From NCBI GenBank assembly GCA_963841205.1, contig CAWJCH010000024.1, positions 60,084 to 124,083 on the forward strand: a DNA stretch of 64,000 bases, given 5' to 3'. The stretch is from CAWAWP01 sp963841205. Lineage in GTDB: Bacteria; Chloroflexota; Ktedonobacteria; Ktedonobacterales; JADMIN01. A model generated the notes under the pieces. It saw only the letters and a list, made by a program, of their open reading frames with translations. It was not told the DNA's origin and searched no databases. The position numbers and the translations under genes are program-made. Each line of letters begins with the position of its first letter. Positions within the stretch are counted from its first letter, which is position 1. Of the stretch, positions 43,700 through 52,820 are shown one piece after another.

Positions 43700-44267
43700 T
43701 TATACGGGCAGAGCGGCTGCGTTCTCACGGCGAGCGCGGCGAGACAGCCACAGCACGATGCCTGCCGCAATGGTTCCGACGCCCACGGCTAGTGCCAGTG
43801 GCAGGCCAGGCTGAACACTAGTCAGGAAATCGTCCTCCACGCCCATCTCGTGGAAATGAAAGGGATCGGTAAAAAGCACGAGCACGTAGATGGTCACGGC
43901 GAGATCGAGTAGGCCGACGCCGAGGCATGCGCGTGCGAGCCAGCGCATATTCCACTGAACGGCAGGTCGCGCCGTGAGCCAGGCCGCGAGCGCGAGGACG
44001 AATAGTGAGCGCGGGTGGCCCGAAAAGTACGATAGCCATGATACGGTGGCTTGGCGGGTAGCCTAAAACAAAGGGAAGATCGTACCCGTGAAAGAGGTCT
44101 GGTAAGGGACTGAGTGGCGTGGATGACTGCCAATGGACGACACCGTACACGTCGGTGTTTTGGTAGATGTCGACTTGAAGCCAGGGGACGAAGGCCGCCG
44201 CGATCCCTGCCGCAGCGCTGAACAGCAGGAGCGCGGGCGCGATATGGGCGCGGCGGAGGGGCAGCAT
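43700..44267 (-). pseudogene. Four-helix membrane protein split by a frameshift
   Basis: The N-terminal part from ATG 44267 (IAPALLLFSAAAGIAAAFVPW, then LPFVLGYPPSHRI) and the C-terminal part (SLFVLALAAWLTARPAVQW, RACLGVGLLDLAVTIYVLVLF, LPLALAVGVGTIAAGIVLWLS, ending ALPV at 43700) are in different frames. They join if one base near 44035-44045 is removed. Each part alone would be an incomplete membrane protein. Confidence 0.6.
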
Positions 44268-44282
44268 GCGCGTTGCCCTTCG

Positions 44283-44663
44283 TTAGCGGGAATGGCCGAC
44301 AAACGCGAGGGCTTCGCGGGCGAGGGTGAGCCAGTCGAGGTCTGAGGCGGGATCGAGGAGGAGCCACTCTTTCATAAGGCGGCCGTCGCGGCGCGGGTCG
44401 TAGCGCTGGCCGGCGCCGAAAGAGATGAGGACGTCTATGCGCGAACGGGGCAGCTTGACGACGAGCTGCCCACGCACGAGCATGACGAAGATGCTGCCAT
44501 TGACCTTGAGCGCGTTGGAGCCGAAGCTGCGTTTCTGCTCGGAGCCGTAGGTGACGCCGGGGAGGCCGATCAGCGCCTCGACGAGCGCGGAGAACCGCGC
44601 ATCGGGCGTGGTGGCTTGGCTATTCACGACATCGCACCCTTCCAGAGCCAGAGCAGAAGTCAA
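44283..44663 (-). CDS. TfoX N-terminal/MmcQ-like small protein
   Basis: 126 residues. The core FSALVEALIGLPGVTYG, FGSNALKVNGSIFVMLVRGQLVVKLPRSRIDVLI and GRLMKEWLLLDP with WLTLAREALAFV matches small proteins related to the TfoX N-terminal domain. No DNA-binding motif; function unknown. Next to the split membrane gene, 15 bp apart. Confidence 0.7.
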   Translation of the reverse strand: MTSALALEGCDVVNSQATTPDARFSALVEALIGLPGVTYGSEQKRSFGSNALKVNGSIFVMLVRGQLVVKLPRSRIDVLISFGAGQRYDPRRDGRLMKEWLLLDPASDLDWLTLAREALAFVGHSR

Positions 44664-44700
44664 CCACAGAGAACACAGAGGGCGCGGAGTCAGAGAGATG
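44661..44700. repeat. Dispersed CACAGAG-type repeat
   Basis: ccacagagaacacagagggcgcggagtcagag; same family as 3680, 56431 and 58426. Confidence 0.6.
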
Positions 44701-44735
44701 AGGAAGCATCTGTGCCCGCGTGATGCAATCCCTGG

Positions 44736-45356
44736 CTACTGCGTGATCATCTTGAAGGCGAGGCGGCGGCCCTTACCCTGGCCGACGGCGAGCGTGAACC
44801 AGAGGCGGAGCAGTCCGTCGACGACGCCGATCTGGTCGTTGTCGCCGATCCAGACGGGGCGCAGGCCGATATCGGCGATGAGCTGCTCGACAATGGCGCG
44901 GGAATCGCCGTCGGGGCCGCAGAAGAAGAGGTCCGCTTGTACGCCGTCGATGATGGGATTCTCGAAATTCTCCCAGCCGAGGGTATTGAAGGCGCGGTAG
45001 GTCTTGGCGTTGGGCGTCTCGGTCTGGAGTGTGGCGAGGCTATCGGGCTGCGGATCGCCCATGCGGTTGGCGGCGTCGATGAGGATCTTGCCGTCGAGCT
45101 GCACGTTGTTGGCGCGGATGGTGTCGTCCATGGCGCGACCCGGCACCGCCAGCAGGACGACGTCGCCCGCGGCGATGGCTTCCGCCGCCGTGCCGATGCG
45201 CGCTGCGTCGCCGAGATCGGCGCGCACGGCCTGCGCTTTGGGTCCGTTCGGATCGTTGACGCCGAATGTGACCTCGTTGCCGGCCCTGGCCCACTTGCGG
45301 CCCAGAGTGCCGCCGATGTTGCCTGCACCCAAGGCCGCGACTTTCAGCCCCGCCAT
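44736..45356 (-). CDS. NADP-binding oxidoreductase, F420-dependent NADP reductase-like
   Basis: 206 residues from ATG 45356. The Rossmann motif LGAGNIGGTLGRKWARAGNEVTFG starts at residue 8. AGDVVLLAVPGRAMDD, ILIDAANRMG and AFNTLGWENF are characteristic of the NPD-type reductases. The C-terminal helix ends MITQ. Reduction of NADP or another small substrate is expected; whether F420 is used cannot be decided without the coenzyme-synthesis genes. Confidence 0.82.
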   Translation of the reverse strand: MAGLKVAALGAGNIGGTLGRKWARAGNEVTFGVNDPNGPKAQAVRADLGDAARIGTAAEAIAAGDVVLLAVPGRAMDDTIRANNVQLDGKILIDAANRMGDPQPDSLATLQTETPNAKTYRAFNTLGWENFENPIIDGVQADLFFCGPDGDSRAIVEQLIADIGLRPVWIGDNDQIGVVDGLLRLWFTLAVGQGKGRRLAFKMITQ

Positions 45357-45407
45357 GATCGTTGCTCCTTGATGACGCCACGTTACGAGGGTTGGCGCTG
45401 TTGGGGA

Positions 45408-45456
45408 TCGCGGCACAGACGTGCCGGCGTACGGATGCGCGGGCCGAAGTCCGCTC
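45408..45456. repeat. Bipartite dispersed repeat
   Basis: gcggcacagacgtgccggcgtacgg then gcgggccgaagtccgc; also at 27869 and 48981. Confidence 0.6.
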
Positions 45457-45667
45457 GCTTCTCCCAATGGCTGAACCGAACCTTATAAGCTCGTTCGTCC
45501 CGGCTGGCATTTAATCACGAGGCCGGAGTGGAGCGCAACGCGGAAGTGCGATGTCCCCGTTTGCGCGTTTCGCCGTTCTACCTGATGGTGGTGCGCGACG
45601 GGCGAGCACATGCTACGGCACGGCGGGGAGGGGGCGGAGATGCGACAACCGCGAGACGGCGTAGCAC

Positions 45668-46261
45668 ATGGGGGCGCGTAGCGTGTATCTCGCCGACGAC
45701 GGCATCGATGATATGGACGCGGAATCCGGGGACGACGCGGCGCAGATCGCCGCGGCGCAGCGCGATCCCGCGGCGTTTGGCGCGCTCTACCGGCGCTATC
45801 TGCCGCAGGTGTTCCGCTATCTCCGCGCGCACGCGCCCTCCGCAGAGGATGCCGCGGATCTGACGCAGCAGGTCTTCCTGCGGGCGCTAGATGCGCTACC
45901 CGCGTACCGATCCACGGGCGCACCGTTCGCCGCATGGCTCTTTCGCATCGCGCGGCACGCCGCGATCGACGCCGCACGCGCACGGCGTCCGCTGCTCGAC
46001 GCGGCGGCGCTGCCGGAGGGGCTGCATCCCGTGGATGCGCAAGGGCCGGAGGGCGAGGCGATCCGGCGCGAGTCGTTGGGGCAACTAGCGGCTTTGCTGC
46101 GCGGGCTCGATCCCGAGAAGCGGGAGCTGCTCGCGCTGCGCTTCGCGGGCGGGCTCAGCGCGACGGAGATCGCGGGCGTAGTGGGGAAGCGGCCTGAGGC
46201 GGTAAAGAAGCAGCTGACGCGCACCCTGCAGGCGCTCAAGGAGCAGTACCGTGACGCATGA
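45668..46261 (+). CDS. ECF RNA polymerase sigma factor
   Basis: 197 residues. Region 2 is FGALYRRYLPQVFRYLRAHAPSAEDAADLTQQVFLRALDAL and the melting helix FAAWLFRIARHAAIDAARARR. Region 4 is LDPEKRELLALRFAGGLSATEIAGVVGKRPEAVKKQLTRTLQAL. It overlaps the next gene by 11 bp, so the two are coupled, and the next product probably regulates it. ATG 45668 follows gcgagacgg; a weak ribosome binding site. Confidence 0.88.
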   Translation: MGARSVYLADDGIDDMDAESGDDAAQIAAAQRDPAAFGALYRRYLPQVFRYLRAHAPSAEDAADLTQQVFLRALDALPAYRSTGAPFAAWLFRIARHAAIDAARARRPLLDAAALPEGLHPVDAQGPEGEAIRRESLGQLAALLRGLDPEKRELLALRFAGGLSATEIAGVVGKRPEAVKKQLTRTLQALKEQYRDA

Positions 46262-47756
46262 CTCTCGGCATGAGCCGCTCCGACGGCCCGCGAACTCGGT
46301 GGATATCGCCGCGCGCTATGCCGATCTGCTGGGTCCTTCGGCTGGGACCGATCCTGAGCTGGCGCAGTTGGTGACCGACCTCGACGCGCACTACGCCGCC
46401 GAGGCGCCCGCCGAGCTTGCGTCGGCCCTCGACGCGGCGATCCTGCTGCGTGTGCAGACGGGCGCCGCCGAAGACAGTGACGCGCTCGCCAACACCGGAC
46501 TGTCGCGGCCATCTGTTAGCCGAATCGAACGTCGAACTTCCGCTTTTGAAAGAGGAATCACGATGCCTAGTCGCCGGATCTCAACGCTCGTCGCGCCGAT
46601 CGCGGCGGTCCTGGTGGTGGGGCTGCTCGCCACCGTGTTGTTCACGATGGCGCATGGAGGAAGCGGCACGCGGACGAGCGAGACGGGCGCGCAGCACTTC
46701 GCGCAGGTCGGCGGGTTGCAGGTCGTCATTCAAGTGCAGAATTGTCCTTCGTCCTCGCCAACCGTGCAGGTGGACTGCAACGTGGACGCCGAGATCGACA
46801 TGATGATGCAGGCGGAGGTGCAGCGGGCGGCGGATGTGCTGGGCGTGCAGGACGCCGTCGCGCGACGGATCACCGATTTCTCATCCGGCAATCAGATTGA
46901 GATCGATCTGCCGGGCTACACGGACGTGACGACCGCACAACTGTTCTTCGGCGGCAGCGATATGCTCGATGTGATCGATACGGGCAGCACGCGGCTTCCG
47001 GTGGGTACCGATGTCTCGCAGAGGCTCTGCCCGGTGGGGAATCCGTGCCCATCCAACGCATATCTGGTCTACTTCACGAGCAATCAGCTCGACCGCTCAT
47101 CGATCAGCGCGAGCGTCGATGCCGGGTCTGGTCAGGCTATCGTCTCGTTTGCCTTCGACAGCGCGACCAAACAACAATTCGCGACGTACACGGCGCAGCA
47201 CGTCGGTCAGTTCCTCACGTTGACATTCAACGGCATCGTGATCGAGTCGGCCACGATCCAGAGCGAGATCACGGGAAGTGGGCAGATCACCGGGTTGGCG
47301 AGCCTCGCGGAGGCACAACGATTGGCGACCGTGCTGAAGACGGGTCCGTTGCCGCTGCAAGCGACGCTGCTCTCGGTCACGTTGTTTGGGCCGAACAATA
47401 GCTGCGCGACGCCGATGCCAGGCACGCCGCCGGTCTATCCCGGCACGGCGACGCCCGCGCCGAACGCGACGGACACGCCGGCACCTGGCGCGACGTGGAC
47501 GCCGCCCGCGGCTCCCACGCCGCCCCCGACGCCGACACCCTCGCCTTCGGGACAGTCCGCCAGTTTCGCGCCGGTCTACCATGCGCCGGTCTATAGCGGC
47601 GGACCTGGACGCTCGGGTACGCCGGAGGCGTGTGGGACGCCGACGGTGACGCCGACGCCGGGCGGCGCGCCAACGTCGACGATTCCGCCGACGCCGTCGC
47701 GGGTGGTGGGGACGCCGACGGACACCCCGCCCGCGACACCTACGCCGAAGCCGTAG
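46251..47756 (+). CDS. Putative anti-sigma membrane protein with SecD-like P1 ectodomain
   Basis: 501 residues. A cytoplasmic part of about 108 residues (YADLLGPSAGTDPELAQLVTDLDAHY..., helical, no Cys) could bind the sigma factor. One membrane helix spans about 111-134 (TLVAPIAAVLVVGLLATVLFTMA). The ectodomain at about 145-395 resembles the SecD periplasmic P1 region: VARRITDFSSGNQIEIDLPGYTDVTTAQLFF and FVNxI-like GIVIESATIQSEITGSGQITG followed by LAEAQRLATVLKTGPLPLQAT. The rest of SecD (six-helix channel) is absent. A Pro/Thr-rich tail fills about 400-501. The sigma gene overlaps it. A SecD-like fold as the exterior part of an ECF regulator is not something I know to be described. Confidence 0.62.
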   Translation: MTHDSRHEPLRRPANSVDIAARYADLLGPSAGTDPELAQLVTDLDAHYAAEAPAELASALDAAILLRVQTGAAEDSDALANTGLSRPSVSRIERRTSAFERGITMPSRRISTLVAPIAAVLVVGLLATVLFTMAHGGSGTRTSETGAQHFAQVGGLQVVIQVQNCPSSSPTVQVDCNVDAEIDMMMQAEVQRAADVLGVQDAVARRITDFSSGNQIEIDLPGYTDVTTAQLFFGGSDMLDVIDTGSTRLPVGTDVSQRLCPVGNPCPSNAYLVYFTSNQLDRSSISASVDAGSGQAIVSFAFDSATKQQFATYTAQHVGQFLTLTFNGIVIESATIQSEITGSGQITGLASLAEAQRLATVLKTGPLPLQATLLSVTLFGPNNSCATPMPGTPPVYPGTATPAPNATDTPAPGATWTPPAAPTPPPTPTPSPSGQSASFAPVYHAPVYSGGPGRSGTPEACGTPTVTPTPGGAPTSTIPPTPSRVVGTPTDTPPATPTPKP

Positions 47757-48936
47757 CGCGCAGGAGGTCTTCGTAGAGCGCTTCGTAGGCGTCGAGCATG
47801 GCGGTGAGGCTGAAGCGCTGCTCGACGCGGGCGCGGCAGGCGGCGCGGTCGAGCGTGGCGAGGCGCGCGACGGCATCCACGGCGGCGGCACGATCACCTT
47901 GGCGGACGAGGAATCCGGTCGTGCCGTCCTCTACCACCTCGATCAACCCACCGCGGGCGTAGCCGATGACCGGCGCGCCCGCGGCCTGCGCCTCCGCGGC
48001 CACCAGGCCGAACGGCTCGTCCCAGTGGACAGGACAAAGCACCGCCTCCGCGCCGGACATCAGCACCCAGAGGTGCTCGCGGTCGAGCGGGCCGAGGTAG
48101 GTGGCGGTGTCGCTCGTGACGAGGAGCGGGGCGACGCGGGTGTCGTAGTAGTCGCGGTCGTAGATGCCGCCGGCGAGGAGGAGGGGGCGCCCGGCGGCGC
48201 GGGCGATTTCGATGGCGTCCTCGACGCCTTTCTCGGGCGCGATGCGCCCGGCGAAGAACAGGTTGGGCGGCGTGGCGGGTTGGGCGCCGAACGGGATGCG
48301 CTCTACATCGATCCCGTTGTAGATCACGGCGTCGATGCGGCAGACGGCGGCATAGGAGGCGGCGCAGGCGTGGGAGACGGTGACGAGGCGCGGGGCGCTC
48401 GACCGCGTGGAGGATGGCGTGGGATCGGGTGGCGCGAGGCGGGTGAGGACCTGGTTGATGGCGGGGTCGACGGCGGGTAGGTGCAGCGTGTGGACGATGG
48501 GCAGCGGCTGGAGGTTGGCGTGGGCGAAGGCGGGCCAGTCGTAGGCATGGGCGTGGAGCAGGTCGTGGCGCTCGGCGTCGGCAGCGATGGCGCGGAAGGC
48601 GCGGGCGAAGGCATAGGTGGCCTGGAAGGTGTCGTGCTCGGCGGCGAGGGGATCGTAGGCCTCGTCGTCATCTTCAGTGGCGGGTGCATCGGGCGCGGCT
48701 GTGGGATCTGAGGCGGGAGTGGTATCGGCGAAGCGGGCGGGCCGGAACTGCGTGGAGTCGATACCAAGCGGTGGGACGGCGACGCCGGGCACGTGGGAGC
48801 CGTCGGCGGCGTAGAGCGTGACGTGGTGGCCGCGGGAGGCGAGTCCGGCGGCGAGATCGGCGAGTAGCGCCTGCGCCCCACCGAGGTACGGCGGCGCGAT
48901 GGGGGCGACTAGCGGGGCCAGCAAGGCGATGCGCAT
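47740..48936 (-). CDS. GT4-family glycosyltransferase
   Basis: 398 residues. The N-terminal domain starts RIALLAPLVAPIAPPYLGGAQ and includes the nucleotide-sugar acceptor glycine loop; the C-terminal half has IYNGIDVERIPFG, FAGRIAPEKGVEDAIEIAR and the E-x7-E element EPFGLVAAEAQAAGAPVIGY. Retaining transferase on nucleotide sugars; acceptor unknown. Its 3' end overlaps the convergent SecD-like gene by 17 bp. Confidence 0.88.
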   Translation of the reverse strand: MRIALLAPLVAPIAPPYLGGAQALLADLAAGLASRGHHVTLYAADGSHVPGVAVPPLGIDSTQFRPARFADTTPASDPTAAPDAPATEDDDEAYDPLAAEHDTFQATYAFARAFRAIAADAERHDLLHAHAYDWPAFAHANLQPLPIVHTLHLPAVDPAINQVLTRLAPPDPTPSSTRSSAPRLVTVSHACAASYAAVCRIDAVIYNGIDVERIPFGAQPATPPNLFFAGRIAPEKGVEDAIEIARAAGRPLLLAGGIYDRDYYDTRVAPLLVTSDTATYLGPLDREHLWVLMSGAEAVLCPVHWDEPFGLVAAEAQAAGAPVIGYARGGLIEVVEDGTTGFLVRQGDRAAAVDAVARLATLDRAACRARVEQRFSLTAMLDAYEALYEDLLRATASA

Positions 48937-48980
48937 GTGGTGTTCCGTCTCTCAGCGTCCAGAGCATAGGGGCGACGCGG

Positions 48981-49034
48981 GATCGCGGCATTCAAGTGCC
49001 GGCGTACAAGGGACGGGCGGACTGCAGTCCGCTC
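48981..49034. repeat. Bipartite dispersed repeat
   Basis: gcggcattcaagtgccggcgtac then gggcggactgcagtccgc; also at 27869 and 45408. Confidence 0.6.
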
Positions 49035-49048
49035 CTCGTCTTATGGGG

Positions 49049-49306
49049 ATTATCAGCTCGCGCGGCGTGAAGATCCCTGGCTTAAGCCCTGGGGATGAAA
49101 CGCCGCGCGCCGTCAGGCACTCCCGACAACTGGACACCAAACGACCACGTATGCCATACTAAGCCACATACCGCAGGGCCTGCGGGAATCGACGCTTGTG
49201 GAGGTGGCTTCGGGCCACGACATGACCGTGTAAGACTCTCCTAGCTCGCTAGGTGAGCGGTGGTCAGCCCAAGAATCCCCCGGCTTCAGCCGTGGGGAGT
49301 GGTCAA
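49049..49306 (+). mobile_element. Stand-alone reRNA-like IS605 element, copy C
   Basis: 258 bp from attatcagc to TCAA at 49303-49306, homologous to B (20810) and A (20332). It keeps cccgcag-type and gtggc(ttcgg)gccac hairpins, the tagctcgcta stem and the right-end hairpin cccccggcttcagccgtgggg. No TnpB frame. Confidence 0.7.
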
Positions 49307-49399
49307 GGGGATTCCTTCCCATTCGTGGCGACGGCGGCGGGGAGCTGACTGGGCGGCCCCCGGCTTCTGGGATCTTACCTGTAGCAGTGGCCACGTCGC

Positions 49400-50730
49400 C
49401 GGCTAGCGGCTGAAGCCCCGCCTAGAGTCTGTAATAGGCTTGGCGTCGAATGCAGCAAAATTCCCTAGCAAAACTCTCGGCCCGTGCGAGCCGCGAGATT
49501 GCCCGACCGTGCCGCTTTCCCACCTATCCGGCAGAATGTAGCGCTCTGGAACAGCCGACGATCCGCAAGACCTCCAAGTACAAACTGCTACAAACTGCAG
49601 CCACTGCCCGAACAGGAACAGGCACTGGAAACCGTCCTGTGGCAGTGCCGCCCGCGCTCTCACGCCGCCCTTCAACAGCGCAAGACGTGGTGGGGACGCG
49701 GAGAAGGCAGGGGTGCCACGTGCTCCCAGCAGAAGGCCGAATTGCCCGACCTGAAAGCCGCTTTCCCCGAGTACGCCGAGGTCAACGCGCAGGTCTTGCC
49801 GGATGGCATCTTGCGCGTGGAGCGGGCCTATCAGGCGTTCTCCCGGCGTGTCAAGGCGGGTGAGCAGCCGGGCTACCCCCGCTTCCAGGGGCGTAACCGC
49901 GACAACAGCTTCACCTACAAGCAGTTCGGCAACGGCGCTACGCTCGACAATGGCTTTCTAGTGCTGTCGAAGATCGGGCGTCTCGCGGTGCGCTGGTCCC
50001 GACCCATCGAAGGCACGCCCAAGATGATCACGATCTCGCGGGAGGCGGACGGGTGGTACGCTTGCTTCTCCTGTGTTGAAGTCCCGACCCAGCCGTTGCC
50101 GCTCACCGGCCAGGAGACGGGGATCGATCTCGGACTGGAAGCCTTCGCCACGCTGGCGAACGGCAATCGCATCGCCAATCCCCGGCACCATCGCAAGGCG
50201 GAGAAGCGGCTTGCCAAGGCGCAACGCCGAGTATCCCGCCGCAAGACGGGGAGCCATCGAAGGCGCAAGGCGGTGAGGCTCCTCGCCGCGGTACATCTGA
50301 AGGTGCGCCGAGCGCGAGCGGATTTCCAACACAAGGTGGCGCTGGCGTTGGTGCGCCAGTGCGACACCATCTACCACGAAGACTTGCAGACGGCCAACAT
50401 GCTCAGGAATCACCACCTTGCCAAGTCCATCGCGGACGCTGGCTGGAGCGCATTCCTCAGCATCCTCGCTTTCAAGGCAGTGTGCGCCGGGAAGCGGGCC
50501 GTAGCCGTGCCGCCTGCCTACACCAGCCAGACCTGTTCTGGCTGCGGCGCGCTGGTCCAGAAGGGCTTGTCCGTCCGTTGGCACTCCTGCCCGGGCTGCG
50601 GGACGAGCCTGTATCGGGATCACAACAGCGCCAGGAACATCCAATGGGCCGGGCAGGCTCTTCGGGGAGTCGTGGCGCAGGCCGCGGTGTCGAACCGAGC
50701 ATCCCCCGCCTAAAGGTGGGAGAGTGTCAA
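49400..50730 (+). mobile_element. tnpB-only IS200/IS605-type element, copy 4
   Basis: The right end cccccgcctaaaggtgggagagtgtcaa finishes at 50730. The left boundary is approximate, near the gcggctgaagccccgcc hairpin at about 49407-49422. No tnpA. The right end is inserted at the 5' end of a small membrane-protein gene. Confidence 0.75.
49558..50713 (+). pseudogene. tnpB: TnpB-like protein copy 4, N-terminal frameshift
   Basis: The body is complete: GIDLGLEAFATLANG, IYHEDLQTANM, zinc ribbon CSGCG...CPGCG, and YRDHNSARNI. At the N-terminus IRKTSKYKL and QPLPEQEQALETVLW are separated by a 10-bp tandem duplication tacaaactgc (49579-49588 and 49589-49598), which shifts the frame. The start codon position holds ACG (49558) rather than ATG. 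Upstream in the open frame the sequence is not TnpB-like. Nearest to copy 3 in style, but a separate subfamily. Confidence 0.82.
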
Positions 50731-50731
50731 G

Positions 50732-51001
50732 CTGAGTAATCTGGCGCCCTTTGCCATCGCGGGCGCGGTCGGCGGGCTGCTCACCGGCGTGCTGATGAAG
50801 AGCGCGGGGTGGTTGATCTTGGCGGACCTCGTCTTCGGGACGCTCGGCGGGTTGGTGGGAGTGTACGTGATCGGCGCGCTGCTGCAGTTCGATCGGTATG
50901 GCCTCGGTGCGCAGATGTTGCTGGCGCTGGCGGTCGGCGTGTTGACGCAGGTGCTGGCGCGGTTGGTGATCGCGCTGCGACGGCGCGCGAAGGCCGCGTG
51001 A
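50732..51001 (+). CDS. GlsB/YeaQ-like small membrane protein, 5' end cut by IS copy 4
   Basis: In-frame sequence from just after the element (LSNLAPFAIAGAVGGLLTGVLM) through LILADLVFGTLGGLVGVYVIGALL to RRRAKAA resembles transglycosylase-associated (GlsB/YeaQ) membrane proteins. No ATG, GTG or TTG lies between the element and GTG 50789; starting there would remove the first helix. The native start was probably lost when the element inserted, unless CTG 50732 is used. Confidence 0.55.
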   Translation: MSNLAPFAIAGAVGGLLTGVLMKSAGWLILADLVFGTLGGLVGVYVIGALLQFDRYGLGAQMLLALAVGVLTQVLARLVIALRRRAKAA

Positions 51002-51030
51002 TGGACGAGGGTGATGCGCTGGCGTGGATC

Positions 51031-51066
51031 GACCTAACCCCTTCCCCACGGGGAAGGGGCGTCCCC
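51031..51066. repeat. Dispersed CCCCTTCCCC/GGGGAAGGGG palindrome
   Basis: gacctaaccccttccccacggggaaggggc; same family as the palindrome in valS. Confidence 0.7.
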
Positions 51067-51110
51067 AAGGGAGAGGTCACCCGCCGGGCCATACGTCGTT
51101 GGCTGCAGAC

Positions 51111-52820
51111 TCAGCTGGGCGAGGTCTGGTAGAGGCGGATTGTGACGATGCTGCTGGAGGTCTGGGCGACGAAGGTGTAGTGGGCGTCGAGCCAGGTCTG
51201 GGCGGCCTGCGCGCGCGCGGCGTCGGTGGCGTCCGCGAAGCGGCCCGCGATGAAGAAGATGCGCGAGTGATGCGCGGCGAAGGCGGCGAGCGCCTGGGGG
51301 TCAAGCGCCTCTTGATAGGTCTGGAATGGGTCGCCGCTGCCGAAGCGGTCGAGCTGGATGGCGCCGGGGGAGTCGGCGGTGAAGGTGGCAGGGCTGCCAT
51401 CGAGCCAGAGATAGTAGGCGACAGGCAACTCGGCGCCCTGCACGTTGTTGTAGGAGACAAGGCCGTCGCCGGGTTGATAAGCGTTCGCGAGCCAGCGCGT
51501 GGGGGTGCGCCAGTCCTCGACCTGGGCGTGGGCGTAGTAGCCGGGAACGAGGGAGAGGGCGACGCCGATGAGGGCGACGCTCGACGCGATCACCAGCGGA
51601 CGCCAGCGCAGGGCCATGACGCCGAGGCCGAGCAACAGGCACGCCGCCGGCACGACGACGACGAGGTAGCGTGACGAGAAGAGGCGCGTCGAGCCCTGCG
51701 AGACCTCGAAGCTGACGACGATGGGGACGACGAACCAGCAGAGCAGGGTGATCAGTAGTGGACGCAGCGTGTGCGCGGGGGCATTGGCCGCCATCTGGCG
51801 CCGCAACCACGCGCGGGGGCGCTCGATACGGTGCGCGGTCCATGGCAGGCGCGGTAGGAGGATGACGACGACCACGGCCAGCGCGACCAGCGCAATGGCG
51901 GCGAGGATGAGCGCGAAGGCGACGGGGCCGCTCTTGCCGAGCAGGGCGCTGCCGGCGTGCTGGAGGACGTTGAGGATGTCCGGCGAGGGGAGCCAGCCGG
52001 TCTTGCCGCCGCTGCGGCTGACCTGGATCATGGGGGCGATCAGGATGCCGACGGCGACGGTGGCGGCGGCGATGTAGCCAAGGTTCTGGCGGACGCGGGC
52101 GCGCCATTCGGTGTTGACGACGCAGAGGAGGGCGAAGGCGACGTACTCGGCCAGCAGGATCAGCAGGCTGAAGGCGTGAACGTAGACGGAGAAGGCGGAG
52201 ACGAGCGCCCAGGCGACCCAGAGGCGCCCCCGGTTGGTCGTGGCGGTGAGGACGGTGAGCAGGAGATACCAGCTGAGGCAGACGACGAGCAGTTGCATAC
52301 CGTAGGACCGCGCCTGCTGGGCATAGGTGAGCTGGAGGGGGTTGATGAGGTAGAGCAGCGCGCCGACGAGTCCCGCGACGTGGCCGGCGAAGCGCCTGCC
52401 GAGGAGGTAGACGACGACGCTGCTGAGGGCGGCAAAGACGGCGGAGGGCAGGCGAACCAGGAACTCGGTCGCGGACAAGCCGGCGAGGGCGAGGCCTTTG
52501 AGCCAGAAGTGCAGCAAGACGTGATAGGCGATCATGTTTGGCTCGCCGCCGTGGAACGCGCCCCAGATCACGGAGAGCGGCTGGCGCGCGAGCTGGACGG
52601 AGAAGGATTCGTCCATCCAGAGACTGGGGCCGCCGAGGTTGTGGAGATCGAGGACGAGGGCGAGGAGGCAGACGAGGGCACTGTAGCGCCAGACGTGGGG
52701 GACGCGGCGGACGACGGCGAGGAGATCGCGGCGCGGCTGGGCGACTTTGACGTCTTGCCGCACTGGAGCCTGTAGCACCGCGGATGCTCCCTTCACCCCA
52801 TCACCACCCACCACGCGCAC
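51111..52820 (-). CDS. GT39/ArnT-like membrane glycosyltransferase
   Basis: 569 residues with about eleven hydrophobic helices. The acidic pair of the active site is Asp70-Glu71 in SLWMDESFSVQLAR after the first helix; QARSYGMQLLVVCLSWYLLL and FSVYVHAFSLLILLAEYVAFAL are typical of the dolichyl-/undecaprenyl-phosphate sugar transferase superfamily. A C-terminal extracytoplasmic domain of about 150 residues follows the last helix. It transfers a sugar from a lipid carrier on the outer membrane face; acceptor unknown. Confidence 0.85.
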   Translation of the reverse strand: MRVVGGDGVKGASAVLQAPVRQDVKVAQPRRDLLAVVRRVPHVWRYSALVCLLALVLDLHNLGGPSLWMDESFSVQLARQPLSVIWGAFHGGEPNMIAYHVLLHFWLKGLALAGLSATEFLVRLPSAVFAALSSVVVYLLGRRFAGHVAGLVGALLYLINPLQLTYAQQARSYGMQLLVVCLSWYLLLTVLTATTNRGRLWVAWALVSAFSVYVHAFSLLILLAEYVAFALLCVVNTEWRARVRQNLGYIAAATVAVGILIAPMIQVSRSGGKTGWLPSPDILNVLQHAGSALLGKSGPVAFALILAAIALVALAVVVVILLPRLPWTAHRIERPRAWLRRQMAANAPAHTLRPLLITLLCWFVVPIVVSFEVSQGSTRLFSSRYLVVVVPAACLLLGLGVMALRWRPLVIASSVALIGVALSLVPGYYAHAQVEDWRTPTRWLANAYQPGDGLVSYNNVQGAELPVAYYLWLDGSPATFTADSPGAIQLDRFGSGDPFQTYQEALDPQALAAFAAHHSRIFFIAGRFADATDAARAQAAQTWLDAHYTFVAQTSSSIVTIRLYQTSPS

